A stretch of DNA of 64,000 nucleotides from Gnetum montanum (lineage: Eukaryota > Streptophyta > Gnetopsida > Gnetales > Gnetaceae). A program made the translations under genes and the position numbers. Within the stretch, counting starts at the first letter, position 1. The number at the start of each line of letters is the position of its first letter. This document shows, one piece after another, positions 12,100 through 24,049 of this stretch. The notes under the pieces are model-generated. The model was not told where the DNA came from, did no database searches, and worked only from the letters and a program-made list of their open reading frames with translations. Location of the stretch: positions 66,203-130,202 of the forward strand of contig MNCI01028269.1 of assembly GCA_015680685.1 (NCBI GenBank). The letters are read 5' to 3'.

Positions 12100-13520
12100 A
12101 TCATAACCAAGATAATCTATCATCGTAAGATCAAACTCTTGTAAGATTACAAGCCATCATATAATGCGAGGGCTCACCATTGGTTTATTCAGTAGGAACC
12201 AAATTGCACTATGATCTGTGTGTAAAAATATCTTATAGCCCAACACATAGTGCCTAAATTTTTCTAGTGTAAACACCACAAGCATTAATTCTTTTCCATT
12301 ATGGTGTAGTTGAGTTGTGCAGTAGCAATACTTTGACTTGCAAAATGAATGTAATAGGGTCATTTCTGGTCATCTAACTATGTAAGTATAGCTCCTAAGG
12401 TAGAGTTGGATGCGTCAGTCATTATGTGGAATGGTCTGGACTAGTCAAGAGCTTATAGAATAGGTGTTTCTACAAGCTTATGTTTCAAGTTTTGAAAAGC
12501 TAATTCACATTCTCTAATCCATTCAAATGGTGTGTCCTTTTTCATTAGTTTAACCAATGGTTTTTCAACCTTTGAAAAGTTCTCTATGGATCCTCTATAA
12601 TAGCGAGTGTGTCCAAGGAATGATCGGATGTATTTTACCATTTTAGGTTGATGAGTGATTCCTTAGATGAATTTAATATTTTTAAGGTCTACCTCTATCC
12701 CTGTTTGTGAAATCTTCTACCCTAATACAATGCCTTCATGGACCATTCAATCGCTTTTTTGCCAATTGAGCCTTAAGTTGGCTTCAACACATCATTTCAA
12801 TACCTGCACTAGTCGGTCTAATTATTGATTGAAGTCTCCTCTATAGGTGGAGAAATGATCCATGAAGACCTCCACACCATTTCCTATTTGCTACTAAAAT
12901 ATGTTTAGGACCAAACATTGAAATGTTGCAGGGGCATTGCACAAGCCAAATGACATCTGTATGTATGCGAATGTCCCCCAAGGACTTGTGAATGTAGTCT
13001 TATCTTGGTCTTCTAGTGCCATTTGGATTTGGTTGTATCCACTATACCCATCCAGAAAACTATAGTAGCGATGCCCTACAATGGTGTCTAAGACTTGGTC
13101 AATGAATGGCAATAGAAAGTGGTCTTTGAATGTTCCCATGCTCAATAGCCTAAAGTCTATACACACCCTCCATTTACCTCACTTTTGAGCACAATGAGTA
13201 AGGGACTAACCCATTTACTATTAGTAATGGGGTAGATCAACCCAGCTTTTAGAAGCTATTCAATTTCTTCTTTAACCATTTACTTAAGCTTTGGATTTAG
13301 CTGCCTTTGCAGTTTTCATCGAGGTTTCATGGAAGGGTCAGTGTAAATCGTATCTTGGCATATCCTAGGATCTATTCTGGTTAATTCAGGATATCACCAA
13401 GAGAAGGCTTTCAATTATTTTTTTACTATTTATAGTAGTCTTTTCTTTTGTTACAGCGCAAGATTCATGTTAATAATTACCGATTTTCCATTTTTAAGAA
13501 ATGTATACTCCATACCAGTG
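12100..13520 (-). pseudogene. pol: Reverse transcriptase and RNase H, unit B
   Basis: Homologous to unit A. RT motifs at 13166-12894 include MCIDFRLLSM, YYSFLDGYSGYNQIQ and FGLCNAPATFQ. The catalytic FMDD motif is changed to FMDH at about 12840-12860, losing a metal-binding aspartate. RNase H pieces are visible at 12641-12453 and 12363-12157 (KFRHYVLGYKIFLHTDHSA). Compared with unit A, about 45 bases are missing near 12115. Frame breaks throughout. Confidence 0.88.
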
Positions 13521-13735
13521 GGAAATGATTTTAGCTCAAGGGGCTCTTGCTTGAACTTGTTAAGGATTTCCAACTTCCCCTAGTTGATATTTTCGATGTC
13601 AGGACTTGGGAGTTGGCGATGGAATTTTTCTAATGTGTCTATGCTATTGATGTAAGTGCAAGTTAAACCCTCAGTTGGTTCCATGCATATAATTGAATTG
13701 CTCTCTTGGCCAGCTATCAGCCACTGGGTGCCTTC

Positions 13736-14222
13736 CTATCTTGTGGCTACTGCATACAAGAATCTTTGTATGTTAGTTACTTGTGCACACTGATTGCATG
13801 TAGGCAATGTTAAACATTGTACAAACCAGAACTTCTGCATGCAATCACACCCTATGTCATTGTACGCGATGCATGGAACTTTCTTCTTCTCAATTTTTCT
13901 GAACGTATTTTCCTTTGATATTTTTAAGGAAAGATCACGTATTCCTAGGCATGTGTCAATTGTGTTTAGCCATGCTCTTCCCATTATGATTAGGAAGTCC
14001 CCCTTACTGTTGTTGACTTGGATCACTAAGAAATTGGTTGAATATGACCACCCGCAAACAGTGGTAACAATGTCCTCCACTAGTTCTAGTGGGATAGTGA
14101 TGGACTATTTGGCCAACTCTAAATGATGTTAGTCTTTTTTAATGGAGGCAGGTTCTAGGCTTTGCACATTTCTTGAGAGATTAAGTTGACACCAAATCCT
14201 AAATCCAAAAGAGCTTTGCACA
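13736..14222 (-). pseudogene. Retropepsin-like aspartic protease domain, unit B
   Basis: As in unit A, but the active-site motif at about 14181-14222 reads LLDLGFGVNLIS, so the Asp is kept. The C-terminal motif FLIIMGRAWLNTID is present at about 13960-14000. The domain is interrupted between the two motifs by stops and a frame change, so a working enzyme is unlikely. Confidence 0.8.
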
Positions 14223-16843
14223 GTTCATTCCTAGTGGTTTGTAGATATATTAGAGGACTTCTAAGATCAGAAAATTTGTGAGGAAGATGGCCAACCGTAA
14301 TCCAATCGGTAATGACATGAGCTAACATGACTGTGTGTGGGGGGTGTGATTTTTGGTTTGAAGAGAGTTCTAAAGTTTCAAGTGATGGTGAGGCATTTGG
14401 AGAATTAGTCGCTTGTGGTTGAAAGGACTTAGTTGGACTATTGGTTCTAAAGAAAGTTCTCTTCTTTAGGCAGTTGTCTAAACCAATAGTAGGTTGAGGA
14501 TTAATAACCCTTGTAGCGTTACATTGTTATAGCTAGGCAGGGAGCTCACCTTGCATAACTGGAGAAACTAGTAATGGAGATAAGGGTGGAAGAGATGTAG
14601 TTGGATGAGAACTATAGTACGTTTGTGAAATATCACCCATAGGAGAAGGAGTTCCATAGTACTCACGTGCTTGGTAGTGAGGCTGGGGAGTGACGTGACT
14701 AGTAGAGTCATGTGGAGAGATCGGTTGTTGCACGTAGTATCCATAATGGTCAGGTTGACGGTAAGGGTACTGTTGACGTGGTGGTGGCATTCCCCATAAT
14801 TGTGGATGCTACCACTATTGATACTGCTCATTTGGTTGTGGTGGAGTTCCACTTGGATAATACTTCAAGGATTAGTGGAACTATCTTGGGTTACCTTGAG
14901 GATAAGGTAATATTCAGGGTGTTTGCCTTCTATTTAATCATGGGTTGAGTGCATACACCCCAGACTCCTACAGATGTGAGATTACAGGGTAACATCCCTT
15001 AGGATGGTCATATTGGCATATCTCACATCCACCATAATTGTCTGTATCTGAATCCACAACCTGTTTGATGATGGCCACTTTGCCCTTACCTTTGTTACGT
15101 GCATATTCAACTTCTCTCTTTTTTCTCCTTTCTCTATCACTACCTTACTCTCTAGACTCCTCTACTATTTTGAGAACAGTTTCGAATTTATTTTCTAGGA
15201 AGTCCCACATTTGATCTACCTTTACCGATACTTTTGATACAATTTTCTAAATGGGAAAAGTTTTCCTATTCACCATCTCTTCCAATGGTGACTCTTCTTC
15301 ATCCACACAAAATCTAACTTCCTTCCTTCAAAGCGAAGGATCTCTGTTGTGTTCTTCCACACTCTCTTTCTTCTTTAACTCACCTTCCTCTTTAGCAACT
15401 TGCTCCAATAATCTTTGTACTTGATGGTCCCTAACCTTAGATAGTCTTCCTTGGGCATAAGTCCCAAGGGTTCTTCACGTTTCATGCCTAAGCCCATCCA
15501 CGAGATGGCATAGTTGTTCCCTCTGCGAGTAATCATGGCCTAGGCAATGATGTAACAATGCATAATATCAGCCCATGGCAGCATCCAAAGGTTCATGTCC
15601 TCCCTATTTCCATCCTTGGATTTGTTTTTGCAGATTGGACACTTGTGAGTATGTCTAATACTTATCATTGAATATTTCTAACATAGTACTCCATCGGTAA
15701 ATGGATTCTGATTCTAAGGATCAGTACTAGGTTTCTGCTTCTTTAATCAGTGTCCATGGAAACAACTTAAGTTTTTTCCATTCATTATCTATATTTTGTA
15801 AGGCACATGCATCATGAAATTCTTGTAGATGGTTTTGAGGATTAGCATTATATCCCCCTTCAAATCGTGGGATGTTATTCATATCTAATCTTTTCATCCT
15901 ACTATCCTTTTGGTGCCTTGTTGGGATCCTAACGGCGTTGGTTATATCTAGCATATTTCGGGTAGCAAGTAGGGGCACATCATGATTGTATTGTCTATGG
16001 CATCTATGATGCCTACGCTATTCCCTACTCTTCCTCCTTTCATGATAAGTTTCTCTAGAATGCCTTTGTCCCCTTTCTCGACTATTTCTTCTATGACCTT
16101 TGTTTCACTTACCATTATCCTCAAGGTCTTTTCCTTTTTGACTGTGTTCAGATCCTAAAGGAGAGGGTGAAGGAGATGGTGAAGGTGAAGAAGAAGGAGG
16201 ACTGGTACCATGACGGTGCCTGCTACCTTCTCTTCGATGGTCACGGCCTTAATTGAGGTTATGATTAGAATGTGCATCTTTATCATGATTTTGTGTTCCT
16301 TTTTTGGACCCTTTATGTCTGTTGGTATCAGAACCTTGGTTATGGATGGTTGAGTGAAGGTTCTGATATACAACCCTTTGACCAAAGCCAATGGGAGGAA
16401 CATCATTTTGTCGAAAACCTCCTAAGGCAGGTTCACCACTCTCATTTTCACTTGGGACATGTGGGACATCCTGAGACCACTTACCCTTCATAGATTTGTG
16501 ATGTCTCTCGTGTTGTAGGTCCCTCTGATGTTGTGCCTTCATGAGTCAATACTCTCTCAAGTCATGTTCATGCACAACGTATTCTTCCTGTAAGTGCTGC
16601 ATACCAATTTTTGTGAGAGCATGAAAAAGCATACTTGGAACTAAGCGATCGGGAGGTAACACTATGTTACCTTCTCAATATTGTCAACATAATTGTTCAT
16701 CCTGGTGGAGGATAAAGGTGAAGTCTAGTATATACCATGTGAAACTGTTGGGGTATTGGTGAATTATCATGTGTACTACGCCTCCAACTGTTCCCTATAT
16801 TGGAACTAGGAAGTGAAGCACTTTCGTAAGAAGAAGGAGACAT
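14223..16843 (-). pseudogene. gag: gag of unit B (Athila-like), broken
   Basis: Homologue of the unit A gag and better preserved. The ATG is at 16841-16843, and the first 45 or so codons are open. The gag core lies at about 15870-15400, including RFEGGYNANPQNHLQEFHD and RRWSTMLEIFNDKY-like motifs spread over shifted frames. A zinc knuckle at 14992-15027 reads CEICQYDHPKGC, that is C-x2-C-x3-H-x3-C, slightly shorter than the usual C-x2-C-x4-H-x4-C. After it comes a proline/tyrosine-rich linker (14790-14533), then the approach to protease. Stops and frameshifts make it non-functional. The function (virion-like particle protein, RNA packaging) is inferred from the family. Confidence 0.82.
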
Positions 16844-16959
16844 GATTAATTATTCTATGTGCAATATATTATTATAGATATTTTTTTGTAACCAACCCTA
16901 AGGGTTCGTTCCAATGATGGGAAGATTCCTAAATTCTAATTAGCTCACAAACAATAAAG

Positions 16960-16977
16960 TCCTTGGCAATGGTGCCA
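16960..16977 (-). other. Primer binding site, unit B (tRNA-Asp type)
   Basis: On the minus strand this reads TGGCACCATTGCCAAGGA, one base inside the LTR. Most mismatches to the tRNA-Asp complement are C-to-T or G-to-A changes. Confidence 0.8.
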
Positions 16978-16978
16978 A

Positions 16979-17833
16979 TGATGAGCGGCGAGGTACCCTA
17001 TCCTCAACCATACAAATACGAGTGTCCACGCACAATTCAGTCAAATTCCAAGGACTAAGTGCTTATAAGCCTTTACAGAATAAGGATGGGTTAGTCAATC
17101 ATTGTCTTCCCAAGCTTACTTGTATGGCATAATTGTATGGTTAAGTAAACTTGAGGCATATGATTTTTATGGTTTTTTATGTTTTATTTCCTAGTGCTAA
17201 AAGGGGAGAAATCAAGTAATTAAGTGACTAATTTAATTTAACTAATCATCTATGCTTTAGCTAGTCCTAACACCAGCATCCATTCCCACTTGTCATACAC
17301 ATCCTAAACCAGTGTAACACTACTGGGATTACCAAACATTAATTGTTATTGGGTTACCAAGTGTTCCACACATGCTCGAAGTGGTCGTACTGAGTGTGCT
17401 TACTTAGGGAAGTTGACAAGGTGAGAGAGAGAACATTAATTAACTAAGAAAAGCATTAAATAACTATAAATAACATTAAATATAATAACTAAGCTATTCT
17501 AAATGCTACAAGGTTTATCACAAAGTTTGTCTTTATTTTTGGCCACAAAGTATGCTCAAGTACACAATGCTCGAATAAAGATCTGTTCACTTTATGACTC
17601 CTACTGCGGGCACTCAAAAATAATTCTATCTCTGAGAAGGAAAAAGTGGAAGAGTTTGGGTAGGGGACTAAGAGACTAAATTAACTTATTGCCAAACCAA
17701 GTGCACCGTCCTCTTATTTATAGGTGATGAGACAGGCTCCGACATCAAATGTCCGATATCACTTAGCAAGCTCCGATATCGCGAACCCAATATCGCAGAT
17801 GCAATATCACAGCGCTGATATCGCAATTCATCA
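16979..17833 (-). repeat. Family-1 5' LTR of unit B
   Basis: An 855-base LTR homologous to 7939-8780. The U3 palindrome zone is at about 17745-17825, with several GATATC cores, and the TATAAAT box is at 17716-17722. The left edge is fixed by the primer binding site immediately beside it, and the right edge by the TTCATCA terminus followed by unrelated sequence (CTAACCC...). Confidence 0.88.
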
Positions 17834-18404
17834 CTAACCCTTTAGCCTTCCTACATAGTGAGGAGAGGATGACCTTTTAAGGACATTAAACTATTTTTAA
17901 TCTATTTGGATCTCTCTATTATATACATACAAATCAAAATATTATAACCATAACATGACTTCATCACCTAACCCTCCAAACCTCCTAAATAGTAAGGAGA
18001 GGATGATCCCTCAAGGCTTATCATGTAATTAAGAAATTGAACATACCAATAGTCATAAAATTTGCATGGGCTACTAGGGACTATGCAATAATCCCATTCA
18101 AATAGGATTTATGTTGAGTAAGGTTGAATTATAATGTTCTAATTTGATCTTAAAAATAAAAATTATATTCTGACCCACCTAGTCTATCCAATATTAGTTC
18201 AAGAATATACAAGATAATGAAATATAAATCAATTAAGGAACATTACATTAACAAAAAATACTTAGTTACAAATCATTGCAAAAAAAGTTGTATCAGAAAA
18301 CAATTTGTTTTAAAAAACCATCCCACAATGTAAATTAATGCAATAAGAAAAAGCATGAAGTACATGTTTTCCTCTTAAATTTAACAATGAGCTTAGTTAT
18401 ATAT
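17834..18404. other. Intergenic, short direct duplication
   Basis: AT-rich flank of the tandem array. Two related blocks of about 50 bases (17834-17882 and 17969-18020) share CTAACCCT...GTAAGGAGAGGATGA-like sequence, with a period of about 135. Nothing coding seen. Confidence 0.4.
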
Positions 18405-18800
18405 TTATATCATCATCGTCATCATAGCCTTGTCACAATCAAATGGGGTCAACACATGAGTTCTTTTTTGCCATTCACTTCTATGAAGAGCTAGATCTTT
18501 GTTTATTTGTAATTTCTTCAAATCATTCTTGATTGCTTTTTCCAATCTCTTCTTTGATCTTTTTGGTAGCTTTCCTGAAATAGTGATGTAGCAACCTTTG
18601 CTTATAGGCTCATTGTCTGATCTTCTTTACACATATCCAAACCATCTAAGTTGTCATTCTTGTAGCTTATCTAAAATAGAAGTCACTCCAAGCCTTCCTC
18701 TAAAATCTTTATTATGTAGTTTATCTCTTCTAGTAACATTCAACATCCATTGAAGCATATGCATTTCTGCCACATTGATTTGTTGTTATACCTCTTTTAT
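18405..18800 (-). pseudogene. LINE reverse-transcriptase C-terminal tail
   Basis: The minus-strand translation matches the well-known tail of plant L1-like RT proteins: QWMLNVTRRDKL, then FRGRLGVTSILDKLQE, QLRWFGYV, a basic segment, then DLALHRSEWQKR. It ends in the characteristic DWDKA(M)n-type terminus encoded by a CAAGGCTATGATGACGATGA tract (plus-strand 18411-18432). Only this 3' part is present, as is usual for 5'-truncated LINEs. In-frame stops show it is dead. The role (target-primed reverse transcription) is inferred from the family. Confidence 0.8.
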
Positions 18801-21800
18801 ATTACCCATTATTTAGCATTAGATAAGATAGTAGGTGGTTAGTTAAAAAATTTTATGTAGATCATCAAAAGAAAAGAAAAGTTACTTCAAAATATTTAAG
18901 AAAATACTAATAGTGAACTAAAAAAAGATAAAAATGATAAACTTCAAAAGTAGCATGAAACATCTTCAGGGAATTCACCCCTCATTAGGATGGCTTTGAT
19001 GTTGGATGCATGCCAAAAACAAGGATGGTAGCAAACAATTTATAGGAAAAACTTAGCTCTTTTTGAAAGAAAATAGTAGACACATGTTTGCAAGAAAAAA
19101 ATGGCAACCCTCACATTTGAAAATATGAGGGTGGACTAACTATTCCAAGATCAGAAAGTGTAAACATCAAAATTGAATCTACTACAACATGAAAAACCTC
19201 TGTAGTTTGAAAAGTTCTCCAATAGATGATATTTTTAGGCAAGACATTTGCAAGATGCAGATCTTGTTATTGGAGCTAAAAGAGTTTAGGGTCCCTCACA
19301 TTTAAGAATTTAGTTAAAGGACCAAAATCCATGAAGAGAACTGGAGGGATCCAACTTGTGTTGTACATGCTTCCTTTGACCACTTGGAGGAGAGTAGCTT
19401 CATATGAAGCAAAAAATTTATGTAGCATCATTTGATTAATTCGTTATAGTACATCATGACTTGAACATGCAGAGTTTAGTCTAAAAGAATATAAACATTA
19501 ATGAATTATGTCATTCTAACAAAGCAAGAGCTAGATTAGCTAGTAGAAGTAGTGGGAGAAACAACAGTAAAGGCAGAATCATCATTATATTTCTTGGATC
19601 TACAACTCAAAAAACTTATAGGTGTCCAATAAGAAGATCTTAATTGATCATGGAATCTAGAACCTCAAAGGTTCTAGATTACATCTTTAGCCAACAAATG
19701 CGAAGAAAGAAGAAGCTTTATAAGTTAAAAATTTTATATGAATCACATGCAATGGCTAAAGAGAGTTGGTAGAGACCAAACAAAATGTAGAAAAAGCAAA
19801 GATATTGCAAAATATTGAAAAAACTACTAAAAATGAATTGCAAAAGAGGTAAAAATGACAAACATTAGAAGTAACATGAAGTGCTTTCAAGAAATTTCAT
19901 CCCTCATCAGCGTGCTTTTTTGATGTTAAATGCATACCAAAACAATGATGGTAGTAGACAATTTATAGAAAGAACTTAAGCTCAACAATAGATCCAACTA
20001 AGAAAAATTAATTTAACAAGGCATAGAAGTTTTAGCAATAAACCTAGTAGAAGGCATACCTAGTTATAATCTCAAAGAAAGACCACAGAGCCTCTACAAC
20101 ATCATGATCAACTAAGGAGCTTACTATGCATTCGATTAGACCAACTAATGACCATGAATTACAATCCCTTACTTATGTGACCTATGGGAGAATGCTATTT
20201 AGTAATTTTTCTTTTTAGTAGGTTGCATAACTACTTCATCTGTAAGTGTTACAAAGAAAGCCATAATGGTGAGATCTTCGTAGATGCATCTTTTTTCTTA
20301 GCACAAAAGGTATACTAGAGTACTTGGACAGAATTTGTTAGATATCAAGATAGTTGTATTCATAAGAATTAAGAAAGTTTAGTAGAATTTTCTCAAATGG
20401 TTTTAGAATTAACAAATGAGCTAGGCATTATTAGCAAGGCTACAAGAAGTGGGAAGATTAGGCAATCACCCAAAATCTGAAAACTAGCATTACGGATTTC
20501 CTAAGTAATACATAATCACATAGCTATTACACAACTTGTGTTTCCATCACATCATTGCTTAGCAAGATAAGATATCAATCAACAAGCAAGTAAGGAGAGA
20601 TTCTTCAACAACTAATCAACTAATAAATTCCTTATTTCCCTGAGGATCTAAGCATCCACCTAGAAATAGGAAATTCCTTGAAAATATGCTAATGCATTAA
20701 GGGACTTTAGCTAGGGAATAACCCTATAGTTACATTGTCATTAGACTTTAATCAAGGTACAAGTGTTCATCCTTACAAATAGTTAGATTCTATGTAACAA
20801 CATTAGTTCTCGGGCATGGCTTTCTTATCCATTAGACTGCTTCCACCCTCATCCAAACATGTTTCTTGGAACCTTACTAAAGAGCTTACCATTGCCTGTG
20901 AGCCTCTTCATTAAGTTAGTTTTCCAAGCATGAATTGACACACCGTAACCACCTATATATCCCTGGATTATGGTTGATGTGGTTGTCAAAGTATAGTTTT
21001 AACTCCTATTTAGAAGGTTAAAGTAGTTTACTAGTTACTTTCACCAAAAACAAAATAAATAATCCATCCACTAAAGTAAGGGAGACACAAATAATAGGAT
21101 AAAGCCCACCTTGCTCATATATCTAAGACTAGGGAAGATCATTTCCTTGTGCTCTCACCTAGGTGCAAACTTTATATATGATACGATGATATGAGCCTTT
21201 TAGTGTGTATCATTAGGGGTAAGGGAATTAGTCCATGGGATTGGCCAACACCTCTAAAGATGGTTGCACTAGGTTGTTCCAAGACACATCCACATAATTA
21301 AACAGCTTTAAGAATTCAATAATATTTACTAAAATCTACAACATGTTTTGATCTTCAAAATAAGGAAAATCAACACATAAATGTCACATTTCTAGCCATG
21401 GAGTTAGAGGAGGAGGGGGGAGAGAAGGGGTGAGTCATTCAAACCAAATTAATATAAGCTACACTCAACTATGGATCATGTAAGGAAAAATTTATTCATC
21501 AAATGTTATTCCCTCAAATTAATGAAGGGATTTAGCTCATGATGGTTATGTGGAAGGAATTTCGTCTAACTACCAACTCTTGAAGGTTTTTCCTTGTAGC
21601 CTTCTTATTCCTCATAGTTTTTCTTGTTGCCCTAGTCACAAAGTTTCATTATGTAGCAACTTGCTTACTTATCTGCTCACTTTCTTATTTCATTTTCAAG
21701 TTTGTTATAGTAAACCCACAATGCAATTTGACTTTATGGTGTAGTTTCGAAATTAATTTCCCCTATTTTCAAACAATAAGTTAGTATAATGGCTATGAGA

Positions 21801-22029
21801 TACTTAATTTACAATCCATTTTAATAGATAAATGGAAAAATTATGTCAAGGCTAGGAAGCTTTGTTACTTGATAAGTTAATTACTAGTAAGCTCCTAAGG
21901 GCTAGAATTTCTCCATCTAGAACATAGCATCATCTCTTTCCTTTAGGAAAACTATTTGAGGTACATTCGTTCATTGGTCAAGCTCATGCCTTGTTTCCAT
22001 AGTAGCATCCCTTCTAACATGAGCTTCTG
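18801..22029. other. 3.2 kb without a recognised gene
   Basis: AT-rich, with only short open frames. Two diverged copies of one segment lie about 920 bases apart (18868-19060 and 19790-19985), each containing GATGTTRRATGCATRCCAAA-like sequence. A stretch at about 20240-20470 reads like a decayed coding segment (EIFVDASFFLAQKVY, WTEFVRYQDSCIHKN) but I cannot assign it. Otherwise nothing seen. Confidence 0.4.
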
Positions 22030-22487
22030 TCGGTTGGTATGGCCTAGTCATATGCTTTATGATGTAGTACCCTTTTTGTATGTAGCCAAGGTTTAACCTT
22101 ATGAGGGTTGCCTATAGCATTGATGATGTAGAATGTTCTGGAGGTAATACAATGTTGTCCTGTGAATCTTTCCACCTTAGAAAAATGTGAAGTTAAAATA
22201 ATATGGATCAATGTGATCATAGGAGATTCTAGTTTGCATGGGTGCACTCTAGTCTTCTTCATTATATTCCATGTCATAACTCTTATTAAATTCATTAGCA
22301 AGTGGTGATTTCTCCTTATGTGTAGAAGCCATATTAAATGTTTAATGCCTTAAGCTTGTACTTTGGAAAATTTGATTTAAGGGTGAAGGATTTGCTTGAT
22401 GATTCTAAACACAAAAAACTTTGTAAAATCAACCACCTAGTGAACATTGAAACATCCCCAACAATAGTGCCAATGATGAGTGGTTGG
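22030..22487 (-). mobile_element. 5' end of a minus-strand Athila-like element (gag start, leader, primer site, LTR stub)
   Basis: A primer site at 22455-22472 reads TGGCACTATTGTTGGGGA on the minus strand. Beside it, 22474-22487 is the last 14 bases of its LTR (reading CCAACCACTCATCA on the minus strand). To the left on the minus strand the gag N-terminus is recognisable: DNIVLPPEHSTSSML aligns with GNIVLPPDRLVPSML of unit B, spread over two frames. The copy is cut off near 22030, and its LTR is interrupted by the plus-strand element starting at 22488. Confidence 0.65.
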
Positions 22488-23376
22488 TGATAAAATGCAT
22501 TTTATGTAGGCTATAATATCAAGCATCTGATATTAGAGTTGTGATATCACATATCCAATATTAGAGCCCTAGCTACAACATCATACATCTAATATCGTGG
22601 GACATGTGCCTACTTATAAATATGACACTTAGTTGCATGGTCTAGCATAGAATTTAGAATTTAGTCAACCTATACTGAAATTTTTGCAGTATAATTTCAT
22701 AGCTTAGTAATAGAGTGAATACCCGTAGTGTGGTGTTAAGTAGTTTTCTGAATTCTTTATTTGAGTAAAGTGTACTTAGGCACAGTTCATGATGAAAATA
22801 AAGATCAAGATTGTTCTTCATCATTGCAGCATTCACTTAGCTTTATTATTTTACTTAGCATAGTTTTTACTATTTCCTTAGCTTAACTATTTATATTTCC
22901 AGTACTTTACTTTCTTTGTTCATTAGTAAAGTGGAATGAGTATGATTGGTTTCAAGTGTTAAGTGTAATAATTTGGTAACCCAATAGTGTTTTCACTTGA
23001 TTCATTCAATAGTGAACTCATTTAGTAATCCCAGTAATAGTTACATGAGCTCAAGGCATGTATGACAATCCAAGAATGAATACTCATCACACTAGGCTAG
23101 AGTAGATTATTTCACTATTTTCCTTAGACTTAGAATTATTTCCACACTTTACCATCATAGATAGAATACATGGCCAAAAAAACATCAGTGATCATATACC
23201 TCATAATGAGTTAAACCATACATCTAAATTTTACTAGCTCACGTGGAAGACAACAATCCCGAACTTTAATCAATTACTAGCATAATCACATTGCCTCGTT
23301 CATGAATTATAATCAAGCTATGCATGAATACTCGTAACTTGTATGGTTGGGTGTTGGATTACTCCACCACTCATCA
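22488..23376 (+). repeat. LTR of the plus-strand partial element
   Basis: An 889-base LTR beginning TGATAAAATG and ending CCACTCATCA. The U3 has diverged GATATC/AATATC repeats (22510-22600), then TATAAAT at 22615-22621. Mid-LTR segments (AATAAAGATCAAGATT, GTTTTCACTTG, TGCTCATCACACTTAGG-like) align with the family-2 LTRs. The right edge is fixed by the adjacent primer site. Confidence 0.75.
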
Positions 23377-23377
23377 T

Positions 23378-23395
23378 TAGCATTGTTGCTATGGA
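23378..23395 (+). other. Primer binding site of the partial element, decayed
   Basis: TAGCATTGTTGCTATGGA, one base after the LTR, at the position of the tRNA-Asp primer site. It still matches the TGG-x-x-x-x-GTTG pattern loosely. Confidence 0.55.
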
Positions 23396-24049
23396 CTTAT
23401 CAATGTATGTTGAGTAACTGATTACACAAAGCTCATTGTACTTGCAACACAAAGTTAAAATTTATAACTCTAACTAAGCACATTTAAAACAAACATCCTC
23501 AACCATGACATGACTTCAAGTAAGGATACATTATCACTTTCCAAGGAACTACAAATATGTAGTGATAGAATCGAAGAGGAAGAAGACTGAAGTATGCTAA
23601 TGCATAAAAGTATCTCATATGCTCATCACGATCCTTACTATCTTGATTTCCCCTTCATCTTTCATTAAGATGATCAATTAAAGTGGAGAGATCTTCAAGG
23701 AACATTTTTTCTAGCACCAAAATGTTTAGCACCCATCATGCTCCAAACTGCTCTCAAGGGAATGAACTTGAGTGAGGCTCTTGGAAGGTATCATATGACT
23801 AAACACATGACTAGACTTGATAAATCCACTAACAAGCAATTAAGAAAATACAATGCCATGGAAACCATACATGAGCAAGACAAAGAAAATACAACTAACT
23901 CTACTATTGTCTTGGAGGAGCTTGATGCAGATACCTTTATTACTAAATAACTCCACTAAAATCATGAGTTCCAATCACAAGCACCTACCATTCAACTACA
24001 AGAACCTGTTAGGAATAAATCACACTCTGACTTCATAGAGACACTTAGG

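Larger units (their letters stand above)
1..17833 (-). mobile_element. Tandem array of two Athila-like Ty3/gypsy elements sharing an LTR
   Basis: Reading on the minus strand, the order is LTR (16979-17833), internal unit B (8781-16978), LTR (7939-8780), internal unit A (1-7938), with A leaving the window. The sequence starting at base 1 matches that starting at about 8812, so the period is about 8.8 kb and unit A lacks only its last ~31 bases plus a 3' LTR, presumably just outside. The middle LTR has a polypurine tract on its right and a primer binding site on its left, so it is the 3' LTR of B and the 5' LTR of A at once. RT motifs such as SFLDGYSGYNQIQ and FGLCNAPATFQ are typical of the Athila branch. 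By eye the units are roughly 90% identical. The right flank begins CTAAC; a target-site duplication cannot be tested because the left end is missing. Confidence 0.9.
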
